Source of the DNA: Acetoanaerobium noterae
GTDB taxonomy: Bacteria; Bacillota; Clostridia; Peptostreptococcales; Filifactoraceae
Direction: 5' to 3'
Assembly (NCBI RefSeq): GCF_900168025.1
Contig: NZ_FUYN01000007.1
Span: 20,489 to 84,488, forward strand
Length of the DNA stretch: 64,000 nt
The position numbers and the translations under genes are program-made. Positions 47,828 through 56,022 of the stretch are shown here, one piece after another; position 1 is the stretch's first letter; each line of letters begins with the position of its first letter. Under the pieces are notes generated by a model. It did not search any database. It was given only the letters and a program-made list of their open reading frames with translations, and had not been told where the DNA came from.

Positions 47828-48856
47828 ATGAAAAGCAAGAAAAAATTAATTTCAATTGTAGCTTCATTATTTTTAGTAGTTTCTTTAGCTGGATGCAGTC
47901 AAAGCCAGCCAGCACCTGAGGCTACACCACAGCCAGAGCCTGAACAAGTCGAGGTTCAAAAAGAAACTATGAAAATAGCAGCGCTAAAAGGGCCTACTGG
48001 TATGGGAATGGTACAGCTGATGGAAAATGATGAGCTAGGAGAATCTGCGATTGATTACGATATCAGTTTACTAGAAAGCCCTGATGATATAGTGGGAAAA
48101 GTTATAAGCAAGGAAATAGATATTGCAGCTGTTCCTACGAATTTAGCACTTACTTTATATAATAAAACTCAAGGAGAAGTACAGCTTCTTGCAGTAAACA
48201 CTCTTGGTGTTGTATATGTACTTGAAAATGGACAAGAAGTAAATTCTATAGCTGACCTTAAAGGAAAGACTATGGCGGCAAGTGGAAAGGGAGCTACTCC
48301 TGATTTCGTAATGCAGTACATATTAAAACAAAATGGTATGGAGCAAGATAAAGATGTAATGGTAGATTTTACACTTCAGCATGCTGATTTAGCTGCGGCA
48401 ATGGCATCTGGAGATGTGAAGCTAGGTATGCTTCCTCAGCCTCATGTTACTACAGCAATGATGAAAAATCCTGATTTGAGAATAGCCCTTGATATTACAG
48501 CTGAATATAAAGCAGCATCAGGAACAGACTTGGATCTTCCTATGGGCTGCATTATAGTTCAAAAAGGATTTGCAAATGAGCATAAAGAGTTAGTTCAGCA
48601 GTTTATGGATGAATACAAAGATTCTGTAGATTTTGTAAATAACGAGTCAGAAAAAGCGGCAACCTTGATGGAAAAGCATAAAATCCTGCCAAATGCAGCA
48701 GTTGCTCTAAAAGCTATTCCTTATTCTAATATAGTATATATTGAAGGAGTGGATGCAAAGGATTCTCTTGCTTCTTACTATCAGATACTGTTCGATTTTG
48801 AACCTAAGTCCATTGGAGGGAAATTAGCTGATGATGGATTCTATTATCAAAACTAA
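47828..48856 (+). CDS. ABC importer substrate-binding lipoprotein (NMT1/SsuA-like)
   Basis: Extracytoplasmic binding protein (342 aa). It has a lipoprotein signal peptide with lipobox LAGC (Cys ~22), a Pro/Glu-rich linker, and a type II binding fold with the SsuA/THI5-like pattern: DIAAVPTNLALTLYNK, then SIADLKGKTMAASGKGATPDFVMQYIL. The ligand is unknown. Sulfonate, nitrate, pyrimidine-precursor and aromatic ligands all occur in this family. GGAGGGGATGTA supports ATG 47828 over 47789. It overlaps the permease gene. Confidence 0.88.
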   Translation: MKSKKKLISIVASLFLVVSLAGCSQSQPAPEATPQPEPEQVEVQKETMKIAALKGPTGMGMVQLMENDELGESAIDYDISLLESPDDIVGKVISKEIDIAAVPTNLALTLYNKTQGEVQLLAVNTLGVVYVLENGQEVNSIADLKGKTMAASGKGATPDFVMQYILKQNGMEQDKDVMVDFTLQHADLAAAMASGDVKLGMLPQPHVTTAMMKNPDLRIALDITAEYKAASGTDLDLPMGCIIVQKGFANEHKELVQQFMDEYKDSVDFVNNESEKAATLMEKHKILPNAAVALKAIPYSNIVYIEGVDAKDSLASYYQILFDFEPKSIGGKLADDGFYYQN

Positions 48857-49595
48857 AAGCTATATAAAGACTGTATTAATTATAGGATTTTGGATAATGG
48901 TGTGGCAGATAGGCTATATCATAGTGGGTAGGGATTTATATCTCCCTGCCCCTTTTCAAGTGTTTTCAAGATTAACGGAGCTTGGAGCTGAAAAGGCATT
49001 TTGGACTTCTATAATATATTCAGTATATAGAGTAGGTCTAGGAGTTATCTTGTCGATAATCTTAGGGATAGCTGTTGGAATAATCTCTGGAATGAATGAT
49101 TTGGTCTATGAGATACTAAATCCAGCTATGGTTGCTATTAAATCTACGCCTGTTATGTCTTTTATAATACTTGCATTGATTTGGTTTTCATCTACAAACT
49201 CACCTATATTCATTTGTTTTTTGATGTGTTTTCCTCTAGTGTGGACAAATACTGATGCAGGAATAAGGAATGTAGATAAAAAATTGCTTGAAATGGCACA
49301 TATATATGATGTAAGCAAAAAACAAATCATAAAGAAAATATATCTTCCTTCATTAAAGCCTTATTTTGTATCTAGCTCTGTGCAGGCACTAGGGCTAGGG
49401 TGGAAGGTTACTGTTGCAGCAGAGGTGCTCAGCAATCCGAGACATTCCATAGGAGGGAATCTATATGCAGCAAAGGCATACCTTGATATACCAGGGTTAT
49501 TTGCTTGGACTATCACTGTGATAGGTCTTAGCTATATCTTTGAGGTTTTTTTTGTGAGCCTTATGAATAAAAAAATTGGAAGTGAAAGGTTATGA
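48831..49595 (+). CDS. ABC importer permease (SsuC/TauC-like)
   Basis: Inner-membrane permease (254 aa) with about six helices and the binding-protein-dependent transport signature around ~155-180 (EMAHIYDVSKKQIIKKIYLPSLKPYF), the cytoplasmic EAA loop that contacts the ATPase. It starts inside the end of the binding-protein gene (26-base overlap) and overlaps the ATPase gene by 4 bases, so translation of the three is probably coupled. Confidence 0.9.
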   Translation: MMDSIIKTKSYIKTVLIIGFWIMVWQIGYIIVGRDLYLPAPFQVFSRLTELGAEKAFWTSIIYSVYRVGLGVILSIILGIAVGIISGMNDLVYEILNPAMVAIKSTPVMSFIILALIWFSSTNSPIFICFLMCFPLVWTNTDAGIRNVDKKLLEMAHIYDVSKKQIIKKIYLPSLKPYFVSSSVQALGLGWKVTVAAEVLSNPRHSIGGNLYAAKAYLDIPGLFAWTITVIGLSYIFEVFFVSLMNKKIGSERL

Positions 49596-50230
49596 TAGCT
49601 CTTACTAACATCAATATAAGCTACGGGAATCTAAAAGTACTTGAGAATTTTTCTATCTCGCTCGAAAAAGGCAAGGTTCACTGCATATTTGGAGCTTCTG
49701 GCTGTGGAAAAACAACTCTTTTAAATGCTCTTACTGGTATAAATAAGATTGAATTAGGCGAGAAACTCAACCTTGATAATAAAAAATTCTCATATGTGTT
49801 TCAAGAAGACAGGTTACTTCCTTGGGCTACAGCTTTAGAAAATGTATTGTTTGTGCTAAGGGACAGGTACTGCGATGAAGAAGCAAAACAAATTGCAGAA
49901 AAATATCTAAATATAGTAGGTCTAGGAAAATTTATTAATGCTTATCCAAGTGAGCTATCTGGAGGAATGCAAAGAAGAGTGAGCTTTGCAAGAGCGCTTT
50001 CTTATAGTGGAGAGGTATTTATTTTAGATGAGCCATTTAAAGGGCTAGATTTTAAATTAAAAACTGAGCTTATAAATTACTTGCTAGAATCGGATATAAA
50101 AGAAAACTCATATATTGTCTTCGTAACTCACGATATGCAAGAAGCTCTTAGTTTTTCTGATTACATCTATATGGTGGATGGACCACCTCTTAAAATAATG
50201 GAAAAAATTGAAACCCATAAGAACAAATAG
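49592..50230 (+). CDS. ABC importer ATPase (SsuB/TauB-like)
   Basis: ATP-binding subunit (212 aa). Walker A GASGCGKTT (~34-42), the Q-loop FQEDRLLPWATALENVLF, the signature LSGGMQRRVSFARAL and Walker B FILDEPFKGLD are present. Q-loop and signature style match the nitrate/sulfonate/taurine ATPases. It is shorter than average (~250 aa), with a clipped C-terminus. It completes the three-gene importer. The following ~210 bases to the next promoter are very AT-rich with no gene seen. Confidence 0.92.
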   Translation: MIALTNINISYGNLKVLENFSISLEKGKVHCIFGASGCGKTTLLNALTGINKIELGEKLNLDNKKFSYVFQEDRLLPWATALENVLFVLRDRYCDEEAKQIAEKYLNIVGLGKFINAYPSELSGGMQRRVSFARALSYSGEVFILDEPFKGLDFKLKTELINYLLESDIKENSYIVFVTHDMQEALSFSDYIYMVDGPPLKIMEKIETHKNK

Positions 50231-50442
50231 AAAATAATAAGACAAAATAATAAGAAAAATAATTAGAAAAATAATTAGAGATTTATAATTAATAATCTGA
50301 CAGAATAATATAATGACTGCTAAGAAAAACGATAAAATGAATAAAAAGGATACAGAAATTGCAAGAATACGTTTTCTAAAAGTCAAAAAACGTTAATTTT
50401 TAGCTATAAAAATTATATTAAATATATAAAAACGAAATTATA

Positions 50443-50471
50443 TTGATTCAAAACTGCATTTACCGTATAAT
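50443..50471 (+). promoter_or_regulatory. Sigma-A promoter for hydratase
   Basis: TTGATT (50443-50448), a 17-base spacer and TATAAT (50466-50471), 33 bases before the gene. Confidence 0.8.
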
Positions 50472-50504
50472 ATGTTCTAAATTGAGATTGGGAGGGTCTA
50501 ATAT

Positions 50505-52826
50505 ATGGTAAAAGTTTTTGCAGATGGTGGATATATTTATAAAGGTAGAGAGATTGTTTGCATGGCAGAGGATTTCTCATCTGATAGAGTAAGTAATTTC
50601 TTAACTGCTCATGGCGAGGATATAGTAAGCAAAGATGAAATGATAAAAAATACTATGACATATTCAATTCTTGAGGCTCATAACGTTAGCGATAACGTGA
50701 AAGGTTTAAGACTTAAATTTGATGCTTTGGCTTCTCATGATATAACCTATGTGGGAATAATTCAAACGGCTAGAGCAAGTGCCTTAGAACAATTTCCCAT
50801 CCCTTATGTCCTTACAAACTGTCACAATAGCTTATGTGCAGTAGGTGGAACAATAAACGAAGATGACCATATTTTTGGACTCTCAGCGGCAAAAAAATAT
50901 GGAGGAATCTATGTACCTGCACACCAAGCAGTAATCCATCAGTATATGAGAGAGATGATGGCAAAATCTGGCAGTATGATTTTAGGTTCTGACAGCCATA
51001 CTAGATATGGAGCTCTTGGGACACTAGCTATAGGTGAAGGTGGGCCAGAGCTTGTGAAGCAGATTCTTGGCAAAACTTATGATATAGCCTATCCAAAGGT
51101 AGTAGGTATTTATCTTGAGAACAAACCGAAAAAGGGTGTAGGACCTCAAGACGTAGCTCTTTCGCTTATTAAGGAAGTATTTTCAAAGGGTATTGTCAAA
51201 AACAAAGTGCTTGAATTTATAGGCCCTGGAATTTTCGATTTATCTGTAGACTTTAGAAGTGGTATAGATGTAATGACTACGGAGACCACTTGTCTTTCAT
51301 CGATTTGGATGACTGATGATAAGGTTAAGGAGTATTATGAAATTCATAAAAGACCTGAAGCATATAAAGAAATGGAGCCTAAATCAATTGCCTATTATGA
51401 CAGTATAATAAAAATAGATTTAAGCAAGATAAAGCCTATGATAGCATTGCCTTTTCACCCTAGTAATGTATACAGTATGGAGGATTTAATCGCAAATCCA
51501 TATGACGTGCTTAGCATAGCTGAAAAAGAAGCAAATCTCCAGCTAGAGGACTCTGCTTTAAAGCTTAATCTAGTTGATAAAATAGTAGATGGAAAAATTA
51601 AAGTTGATCAAGGAATAATTGCAGGGTGTGCAGGCGGAAGCTACGAAAATATAGTAAATGCTGCCAATATCATAAAAGGAAGCTTCGTGGGAGATGATTA
51701 CTACAATATAAGCGTCTATCCTGCTAGTCAGCCTATTTATATGAGTTTGATTAAAAATGGTGTAATACCTACCCTTATGCAAGCTGGGGCAAATATAAAA
51801 ACTGCTTTTTGTGGGCCATGCTTTGGAGCTGGAGATGTTCCGGGCAACAATACATTAAGCATCAGACATACAACTAGAAATTTTCCTAGCAGAGAAGGGT
51901 CTAAACCGTCTGATGGGCAGATTTCAAGTGTGGCACTTATGGATGCCCTGTCAATTGCAGCTACATCTGCAAACAAGGGCTATCTGACTCCTGCTACTGA
52001 TATTGATTTTGACGATTACATTCCAAAATATGAATTTGATGATGCGATTTATAATAATAGAGTGTACTTCGGATTTTCTAAGCCTAACAAAAATGAAGAC
52101 CTTCGCTTTGGACCTAATATCAAAGATTGGCCTAAGATGAAGAGCCTAAGTGAAAATATCATGCTAAAAATAGACAGTGTAATTTTAGACAGCGTTACTA
52201 CGACGGATGAGCTTATTCCATCTGGAGAAACCTCTTCATATAGATCGAATCCGTTAAAGCTTGCTGAGTTTACTTTATCTAGAAAAGACCCTGGATATGT
52301 AGATAGAGCTAAAGCTTCTAAGAGCTTTGATTTAGAGCTTGAAACTGGATATACTAATCTTCCTGAAGAGTTTAAAGCTATAGTGGATAAGGTTATGGAT
52401 GCAAAGGGGATAAATGAGAATGAGAGAGCAGATTTTCTGAGCAAAACAAATTTTGGAAGCTGCATTTTTGCTTTAAAGCCTGGAGATGGTTCAGCTAGAG
52501 AGCAAGCGGCATCTTGCCAAAGAGTGCTAGGAGGACTTGCGAATATATCAGTAGAATATGCGACAAAGCGTTATAGAAGTAATCTTATAAACTGGGGGAT
52601 GCTTCCGTTTACTTTAGCAAAAGGAGAAACTCCAAACTTTGAAGTTGGAGATATTGTCTTGATAGAGGGAATACAGAAGGCTCTTATATTAGGAGAAACA
52701 AAATTTGAAGCTCTTTGCATAGGAAAAGATAAAAAAGAAAAAGTGTTACTAGAGCTAAATGACCTTACTAAGCCAGAAAAAGAAATACTTTTAGCTGGCT
52801 CGCTGATAAACAGCTATCAAAAATAA
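50505..52826 (+). CDS. Aconitase-family hydratase (YbhJ-like)
   Basis: Predicted [4Fe-4S] hydro-lyase of 773 aa. Aconitase-superfamily motifs are visible: [20 protein letters not shown] (~160-180), a Cys-bearing [28 protein letters not shown] with two Cys, and an SREG segment (~465) near the substrate arginines. A swivelling C-terminal domain (~610-770) follows. The arrangement resembles E. coli YbhJ more than citrate-cycle aconitase. The substrate is unknown. It has its own promoter and GGAGGG, so it is not clearly in the ABC importer operon. Confidence 0.85.
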   Translation: MVKVFADGGYIYKGREIVCMAEDFSSDRVSNFLTAHGEDIVSKDEMIKNTMTYSILEAHNVSDNVKGLRLKFDALASHDITYVGIIQTARASALEQFPIPYVLTNCHNSLCAVGGTINEDDHIFGLSAAKKYGGIYVPAHQAVIHQYMREMMAKSGSMILGSDSHTRYGALGTLAIGEGGPELVKQILGKTYDIAYPKVVGIYLENKPKKGVGPQDVALSLIKEVFSKGIVKNKVLEFIGPGIFDLSVDFRSGIDVMTTETTCLSSIWMTDDKVKEYYEIHKRPEAYKEMEPKSIAYYDSIIKIDLSKIKPMIALPFHPSNVYSMEDLIANPYDVLSIAEKEANLQLEDSALKLNLVDKIVDGKIKVDQGIIAGCAGGSYENIVNAANIIKGSFVGDDYYNISVYPASQPIYMSLIKNGVIPTLMQAGANIKTAFCGPCFGAGDVPGNNTLSIRHTTRNFPSREGSKPSDGQISSVALMDALSIAATSANKGYLTPATDIDFDDYIPKYEFDDAIYNNRVYFGFSKPNKNEDLRFGPNIKDWPKMKSLSENIMLKIDSVILDSVTTTDELIPSGETSSYRSNPLKLAEFTLSRKDPGYVDRAKASKSFDLELETGYTNLPEEFKAIVDKVMDAKGINENERADFLSKTNFGSCIFALKPGDGSAREQAASCQRVLGGLANISVEYATKRYRSNLINWGMLPFTLAKGETPNFEVGDIVLIEGIQKALILGETKFEALCIGKDKKEKVLLELNDLTKPEKEILLAGSLINSYQK

Positions 52827-52898
52827 AAAGGATATAAATCCTTGTAGTAATACAAATTCTAAGTAGAAAATAGAGATTATATTGTATTTACAAAAAAG

Positions 52899-52925
52899 AA
52901 AGCATCTGCAATTTGCAGATGCTTT
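52899..52925 (-). terminator. Terminator of the selenoprotein gene (minus strand)
   Basis: The palindrome AAAGCATCTGCAA / TTGCAGATGCTTT is followed on the minus strand by CTTTTTT. It begins a few bases beyond the glutaredoxin stop. Confidence 0.9.
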
Positions 52926-52932
52926 ATCAATA

Positions 52933-53166
52933 TTATAGTCCTAAGATTGAGTCGATTTTTTCTTTGTCAAACCCAACAATAACCTCTGTGTCATCGATGA
53001 TGATTGTAGGAACTGACATGATTCTTCTTTGGATTAATTCTTTTCTAGCTTCCATGTCTGCATTTATATCTTTCTCTTCGAAAGGTACATTTTTCTCTGT
53101 TAGATAATTCTTAACAGCAGGACAGTGTGGTCAAGTTTGGCTAGTAAATACTTTAACATTTTTCAT
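52933..53166 (-). CDS. Selenocysteine-containing glutaredoxin (in-frame UGA)
   Basis: A 77-codon gene whose codon 12 is TGA (53131-53133). Read as selenocysteine, the protein starts MKNVKVFTSQT-Sec-PHC, a glutaredoxin active site with Sec in place of the first Cys (Sec12/Cys15). The rest is glutaredoxin-like: the cis-proline MSVPTIIIDD and the C-terminal VGFDKEKIDSIL. Its start has AGGAGG 8 bases upstream. It has its own sigma-A promoter, a stem-loop 13 bases after the UGA (SECIS-like) and a terminator. The coding frame is conserved on both sides of the UGA, which argues against a pseudogene. Selenoprotein glutaredoxins are known in some clostridia. Confidence 0.88.
53097..53117 (-). promoter_or_regulatory. 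Candidate SECIS element in the glutaredoxin mRNA
   Basis: On the minus strand CTGTTA (53117-53112) pairs with TAACAG (53102-53097) around a 9-base loop. The stem starts 13 bases after the UGA codon, so the apical loop falls about 20-28 bases downstream. This is within the range of bacterial SECIS hairpins that recruit SelB. Confidence 0.65.
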
Positions 53167-53210
53167 ATAACATGCCTCCTATATAAATCGTAATATTTGA
53201 ATATATTAAT

Positions 53211-53239
53211 ATAATATCATTTCGAGAAATAATAGTCAA
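53211..53239 (-). promoter_or_regulatory. Sigma-A promoter for the selenoprotein gene
   Basis: On the minus strand: TTGACT (53239-53234), a 17-base spacer and TATTAT (53216-53211), about 45 bases before the start codon. Confidence 0.75.
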
Positions 53240-53278
53240 TATAGAAAATGTTAATAATAGATAAATTTTAAAAATTAT

Positions 53279-53307
53279 TTGACAGTAGTTAATATAAATC
53301 ATAAAAT
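53279..53307 (+). promoter_or_regulatory. Sigma-A promoter for the DUF134/Mrp operon
   Basis: TTGACA (53279-53284), a 17-base spacer and TAAAAT (53302-53307), about 40 bases before the TTG start of the DUF134 gene. It is divergent from the selenoprotein promoter. Confidence 0.75.
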
Positions 53308-53347
53308 GTAATTAGCAAATGCCAATAACGAAATGGAGGGATGGAAT

Positions 53348-53803
53348 TTGCCAAGACCAAAGATATATAGAAGAGTGGAATTTTTTCCTGATTCTACTTA
53401 TTTTGTGCCGATGGGAGTACCCTCGTGCAAGCTAGAGCAGATAGATATAATGATGGAAGAGCTAGAAGCTATGAGGCTAAAAGACATTGAAGGATTAAAT
53501 CAAGAAGAATGTGCCAAACGAATGAATGTATCTAGACAAACATTTCAAAATATAATAGATAGTGCTAGAAAAAAAGTCGCTATGAGCCTAACCGAAGGAA
53601 AAGCGATTAAAATAGGAGGCGGAAATTATATTTCTGCAAGGTGTGAGTTTTACTGCGATAAATGTAAAAAGACTTATAAAATAACTAAGCTAGAGGATAA
53701 AGAAGTATGCCCAGTGTGTGGGACTGCTGAAGTGCTTTGCACTAAAAAAATAGAAGGCTGTAGAAAATGGTGCAGAGGAGATATTAAGATTCAAGAAAAA
53801 TAG
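53348..53803 (+). CDS. DUF134 helix-turn-helix protein
   Basis: DUF134-family protein (151 aa from this start). The N-terminal PRPKIYRRVEFFPDSTYFVP replaces the usual MPRPRKxRRV start. A sigma-70-region-4-like helix-turn-helix follows (~50-85, LNQEECAKRMNVSRQTFQNIIDSARKKVA). A Cys-rich C-terminal zinc ribbon (~100-140, CEFYCDKCKKTYK and CPVCGTAEVLC) is an extension beyond the minimal family. GGAGGG and family alignment favour TTG 53348 over ATG 53333. A regulator of the following Mrp gene is inferred from position. Confidence 0.82.
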   Translation: MPRPKIYRRVEFFPDSTYFVPMGVPSCKLEQIDIMMEELEAMRLKDIEGLNQEECAKRMNVSRQTFQNIIDSARKKVAMSLTEGKAIKIGGGNYISARCEFYCDKCKKTYKITKLEDKEVCPVCGTAEVLCTKKIEGCRKWCRGDIKIQEK

Positions 53804-53845
53804 GCTATAAAAAAACAATATATATGAAAGGTTTAGGTGGTATAA

Positions 53846-54721
53846 ATGTCATCATGCAATACTTGCCCATCAGCTTCCGGATGTAATCAAGATTCAGCTT
53901 CATGTATGGTAGAAAACAATATTCACAATCAAGTGAAAAATGTAATTGCTGTTATGAGTGGAAAAGGTGGAGTAGGAAAATCTACAGTAACTGCACTACT
54001 TGCAAAAAAACTTACTAAGTTAGGTTACAAAGTAGGGATACTAGACGCTGATGTAACAGGACCTAGTATTCCTAGACTATTTGGGATAAAGGATGGTCAG
54101 GCAATATCTACAGAGTATGGGGCAATGCCTGTTATGTCATCTGAAAATATAGCGACCATGTCACTTAATTATTTAGTGGACGATGAAGAAAGTCCAGTGC
54201 TCTGGAGAGGTCCTATAATTTCTGGAACTGTAAAGCAGTTTTGGACTGATGTTTACTGGGGAGAATTAGATTATTTACTTATAGATATGCCTCCAGGAAC
54301 TGGAGATGTATCACTTACTGTTATGCAGTCCATACCTCTTACTGGAGCTGTGGTAGTATCTACACCTCACGATATGGTATCTATGATAGTTGCGAAATCT
54401 ATAAATATGGCTAAAAAAATGAATGTGCCTATCTTAGGACTAGTTCAAAATATGAGCTATGTACTTTGCCCAGATTGCACTACAAAAATAGAATTATTTG
54501 AAAAAAATGATATTGAATCATATCTAAAAAGACTAGACATAGAGCTGCTAGGAGAACTTCCAATGTCTTCAAAGGTTGCAAATATGTCATCTCATGTGAT
54601 GTACGAAACTGAAATCCATGCTTGTATGGATAGCGTTTCAGATAAAGTGATAGAATTTGTCAATTCTAAAAAAGCTACTCCGGTAAGCGAGACAAAAGAA
54701 AGTCTTAATCCTCTTTTATAA
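53846..54721 (+). CDS. Mrp/NBP35-family Fe-S carrier ATPase
   Basis: P-loop ATPase (291 aa) that carries or assembles iron-sulfur clusters. The N-terminal Cys cluster (Cys4, 7, 13, 20) resembles the NBP35 ferredoxin-like motif. The deviant Walker A is SGKGGVGKST (~38-47), followed by LLIDMPPGTGD (Walker B region). The cluster-bridging CPDC (~210) is the CxxC shared by Mrp/NBP35. It lies 42 bases after the DUF134 gene and is probably co-transcribed with it. Confidence 0.93.
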   Translation: MSSCNTCPSASGCNQDSASCMVENNIHNQVKNVIAVMSGKGGVGKSTVTALLAKKLTKLGYKVGILDADVTGPSIPRLFGIKDGQAISTEYGAMPVMSSENIATMSLNYLVDDEESPVLWRGPIISGTVKQFWTDVYWGELDYLLIDMPPGTGDVSLTVMQSIPLTGAVVVSTPHDMVSMIVAKSINMAKKMNVPILGLVQNMSYVLCPDCTTKIELFEKNDIESYLKRLDIELLGELPMSSKVANMSSHVMYETEIHACMDSVSDKVIEFVNSKKATPVSETKESLNPLL

Positions 54722-54784
54722 TATTAAACCTAGGTACTTGATAACTTAAAATAGTTGGTAGTATGGAAAAAAATATGTGTTTAC

Positions 54785-54818
54785 AAAAAAAGCTGGGGAA
54801 TAATTTCCCAGCTTTTTT
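54785..54818. terminator. Bidirectional terminator
   Basis: AAAAAAGCTGGG pairs with CCCAGCTTTTTT. It serves mrp on the plus strand and overlaps the stop codon of the fmdE-like gene on the minus strand. Confidence 0.88.
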
Positions 54819-55338
54819 AATCAAATCTTTTATATTCAGTAAAGCAGTCTAGACATACGGGCTTATTATCTTGGATTCTTGCAAAATGCTCTGCTAATTT
54901 TTCACCGCAATCACTACAGTTTACATTATTAAATATTCTAGCTCTTTCAGGTATTTGATGTCTAACTTCAGTGTAATCAAATAATTCATTACTATCATGG
55001 TTAAGAATATAGTTCTGTTTTTCTTCTCTTGTCATATCTTTGTTCATATCTTTTAACACTAATCTAATCGAACGATTTTTAGTGCGATCAAAGAAGTTGT
55101 AGGCAGACTTTCCTCTCATTTTTATAAGGAGATTTCCTTTGCCAACTGTACATTTTAGTAAGTACTGAATAGCATCAATTCCACAGGCATCGTTTTCTGA
55201 AATGCAAACTAAATCTTCGTCATCAGTGCTACTAATTCCAAAATATTCTCTAGCTGCAAGTGCTGCTTTAAATCCAATTGCTAAACCTGGGCACTCATGG
55301 CCGTGAAATTTAGCAGTATCTTTCCATAATTGTTCCAC
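54817..55338 (-). CDS. FmdE-family protein
   Basis: FmdE-like protein (173 aa). The N-terminal domain (~1-120) carries KFHGHECPGLAIGFKAALAA and ENDACGIDAIQYLLKCTVGKGNL, with the conserved His and Cys residues. The C-terminal zinc ribbon (~140-170) has CSDCGEKLAEHF and CLDCF. The family is named after a subunit linked to molybdenum formylmethanofuran dehydrogenase. In bacteria without that enzyme its role is unclear, possibly metal or pterin handling. GGAGG precedes the start. Confidence 0.88.
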   Translation of the reverse strand: MEQLWKDTAKFHGHECPGLAIGFKAALAAREYFGISSTDDEDLVCISENDACGIDAIQYLLKCTVGKGNLLIKMRGKSAYNFFDRTKNRSIRLVLKDMNKDMTREEKQNYILNHDSNELFDYTEVRHQIPERARIFNNVNCSDCGEKLAEHFARIQDNKPVCLDCFTEYKRFD

Positions 55339-55554
55339 TACAATTCCTCCTTTAAACGATGAATAAATGATGGTTATATATTCAAATTCATTATAAATTT
55401 ACCGAAAAAACAAATTAATTATTTATATTATATACTAAAATTAATAAAACTAAGAAATCGATTTTACTTATGTGACGCATGACTTACAGCTAGCTAGAAA
55501 AATTTCAAATAGGATATATGAAGTGAATGCGGGACAAGTAAATGAGAAAACTAT
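55339..55554. other. Intergenic spacer
   Basis: AT-rich region between the divergent fmdE-like and cold-shock genes. I see no gene or strong hairpin. A cold-shock promoter follows it. Confidence 0.4.
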
Positions 55555-55583
55555 TTGCTTTTTGTAAATATCTGTGATAAAGT
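55555..55583 (+). promoter_or_regulatory. Probable promoter of cold-shock gene with long leader
   Basis: TTGCTT (55555-55560), a 17-base spacer and TAAAGT (55578-55583). It predicts a 5' leader of about 130 bases before the csp start, as is usual for cold-shock mRNAs whose leaders act as thermosensors. Confidence 0.5.
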
Positions 55584-55720
55584 AGAGAAGTAAAGAAATT
55601 GGAAACTAAAACAATTTTTCGGCCTCAGTATCATCAGTATCAAATGTTATTGAAAAGGTTAGGACGTAAAGTGTTTTAAGTAAGTTCCATCTTTAAATAT
55701 TTTTTTTAGGAGGCCGTAAA

Positions 55721-55918
55721 ATGGTAGGTAAAGTAAAATGGTTTAACGCAGAAAAAGGTTTTGGATTCATCGAGAGAGAAGATGGAGACGATGTATTCGT
55801 ACATTTCTCAGCTATTCAAGGAGACGGATTTAAGACATTAGAAGAAGGACAAACTGTAGAGTTCGAAATAACTCAAGGAAACAGAGGACCTCAAGCATCT
55901 AACGTTGTAAGAGGATAG
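55721..55918 (+). CDS. csp: Cold-shock protein (CspA family)
   Basis: Single cold-shock domain (65 aa), an RNA chaperone that melts secondary structure. The RNA-binding motifs RNP1 (KGFGFIE) and RNP2 (VFVHFS) are intact, as are the start [17 protein letters not shown] and the end [14 protein letters not shown] precedes the ATG. It has its own terminator and is followed by a DEAD-box RNA helicase gene, a functionally fitting neighbour. Confidence 0.97.
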   Translation: MVGKVKWFNAEKGFGFIEREDGDDVFVHFSAIQGDGFKTLEEGQTVEFEITQGNRGPQASNVVRG

Positions 55919-55943
55919 TCCTATAGTTAATCTGTAGATAATC

Positions 55944-55984
55944 AAGGCGTATTCCGCGCAGTAAAGAGGAATATGCCTTTTTTT
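55944..55984 (+). terminator. Terminator after csp
   Basis: AAGGCGTATTCC pairs with GGAATATGCCTT (one G-T pair), followed by a T-run. The loop includes GTAAAGA. It resembles the hairpin after the helicase gene (57588-57630). Confidence 0.88.
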
Positions 55985-56022
55985 ATGTAAGTATTTAGTT
56001 ATACAAAAGGAGATAGATATTA

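Noticed and set aside
52933..53166. Broken glutaredoxin pseudogene
   Set aside because: The only stop falls exactly at the first active-site Cys position. The rest of the frame, promoter, RBS and terminator are intact, so selenocysteine decoding is the better explanation.
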